Shown here: piece after piece, positions 23,804-23,998 of the stretch
How the letters are laid out: every line of letters starts with the position of its first letter
How positions within the stretch are numbered: position 1 is the first letter of the stretch
NCBI GenBank assembly: GCA_035325645.1
Contig: DAOKZK010000035.1
Span: forward strand, 1-23,998
DNA length: 23,998 nucleotides
DNA from: Macondimonas sp035325645
Lineage (GTDB): Bacteria; Pseudomonadota; Gammaproteobacteria; UBA5335
Direction of reading: 5' to 3'
Translations under genes and position numbers: made by a program
Notes under the pieces: generated by a model
What the model was told of the DNA's origin: nothing
Database searches by the model: none
The model's input: only the letters and a program-made list of their open reading frames with translations

Positions 23804-23998
23804 ATGAAAGCTTTGTTCCCACTCGCCGCGCTGTTGTCGATCACCGCCTTGGCGCCGTGCACGGCGCGCGCGTCCTGGGTCGAACTGTCCGATGCCGACC
23901 TGCGCGCCATTCAGGGCCGGGGCTTCGTGGCGGATCCCTCGCTGTTCCCCCAGCAATATCGCGCCACCTTGAACCGGATGTGGACCGGCCTGACCACC
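23804..23998 (+). CDS. Small secreted protein of unknown function, N-terminal part (cut by window edge)
   Basis: The ATG at 23804 has GGAG (23791-23794) 9 bases upstream, and 65 codons are visible to the window end without a stop. The first 23 residues form a Sec signal peptide (MKALFPLAALLSITALAP, then a likely cleavage after ARA). The mature N-terminus reads WVELSDADLRAIQGRGF. A motif of the type L-S/D-D-x-x-L-x-x-I/V-x-G occurs at the mature start of several poorly understood secreted proteins of Pseudomonadota. I recall this only as a pattern and give no family name. The cysteine at residue 19 is preceded by Pro, so it is not a lipobox. The gene is divergent from accA. Confidence 0.75.
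   Translation, partial: MKALFPLAALLSITALAPCTARASWVELSDADLRAIQGRGFVADPSLFPQQYRATLNRMWTGLTT

Noticed and set aside
23756..23956. 66-codon minus-strand open frame
   Set aside because: It is antisense to the signal-peptide gene at 23804, which has a ribosome binding site and a clear export signal.

Overview
This window is the core of a polar-type flagellar gene cluster from a high-GC member of the Pseudomonadota, most likely a gammaproteobacterium. The evidence is the flagellar gene set, sigma-54-type and sigma-28-type promoter motifs in front of flagellar operons, and the flanking accA-tilS pair that is common on gammaproteobacterial chromosomes. I cannot name the genus. Codon use looks uniform, and I see no transposase, integrase, tRNA, rRNA or CRISPR array.

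Left arm, minus strand, 1-7541: reading from right to left the genes are fliS, fliT, a PilZ-like gene, fliE, fliF, fliG, fliH, fliI, fliJ and the 5' part of fliK, which runs off the left edge inside a hexanucleotide repeat. These encode two export chaperones, the MS ring and rotor (FliE, FliF, FliG), the export ATPase complex (FliH, FliI, FliJ) and the hook-length ruler (FliK). Start and stop codons overlap by 4 to 11 bases at most junctions from fliF to fliK. A good sigma-54-type promoter lies in front of fliE, and a weaker one in front of fliS.

Centre and right arm, plus strand, 7750-21305: fliC (flagellin), with a clear sigma-28-type promoter, and fliD (filament cap). These are followed, after a 175-base gap with a sigma-54-type promoter, by flgBCDEFGHIJKL in canonical order (rod, hook scaffold, hook, distal rod, L ring, P ring, rod muramidase, hook-filament junction). 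The layout puts chaperones and basal body under early promoters on one side, and the late flagellin promoter on the other side of a 208-base divergent region.

Right edge: tilS and accA lie on the minus strand. tilS runs tail to tail into flgL with a 41-base coding overlap. A divergent plus-strand gene begins at 23804 and is cut by the window end. It encodes a small secreted protein of unknown function, with a possible sigma-28-type promoter.

Most of the window is ordinary. I found no wholly new system. The points most worth a second look are the PilZ-like protein inside the flagellar operon, the shared module in FlgK and FlgL, the in-frame microsatellites in fliK, and the secreted protein that may be co-regulated with the flagellum.
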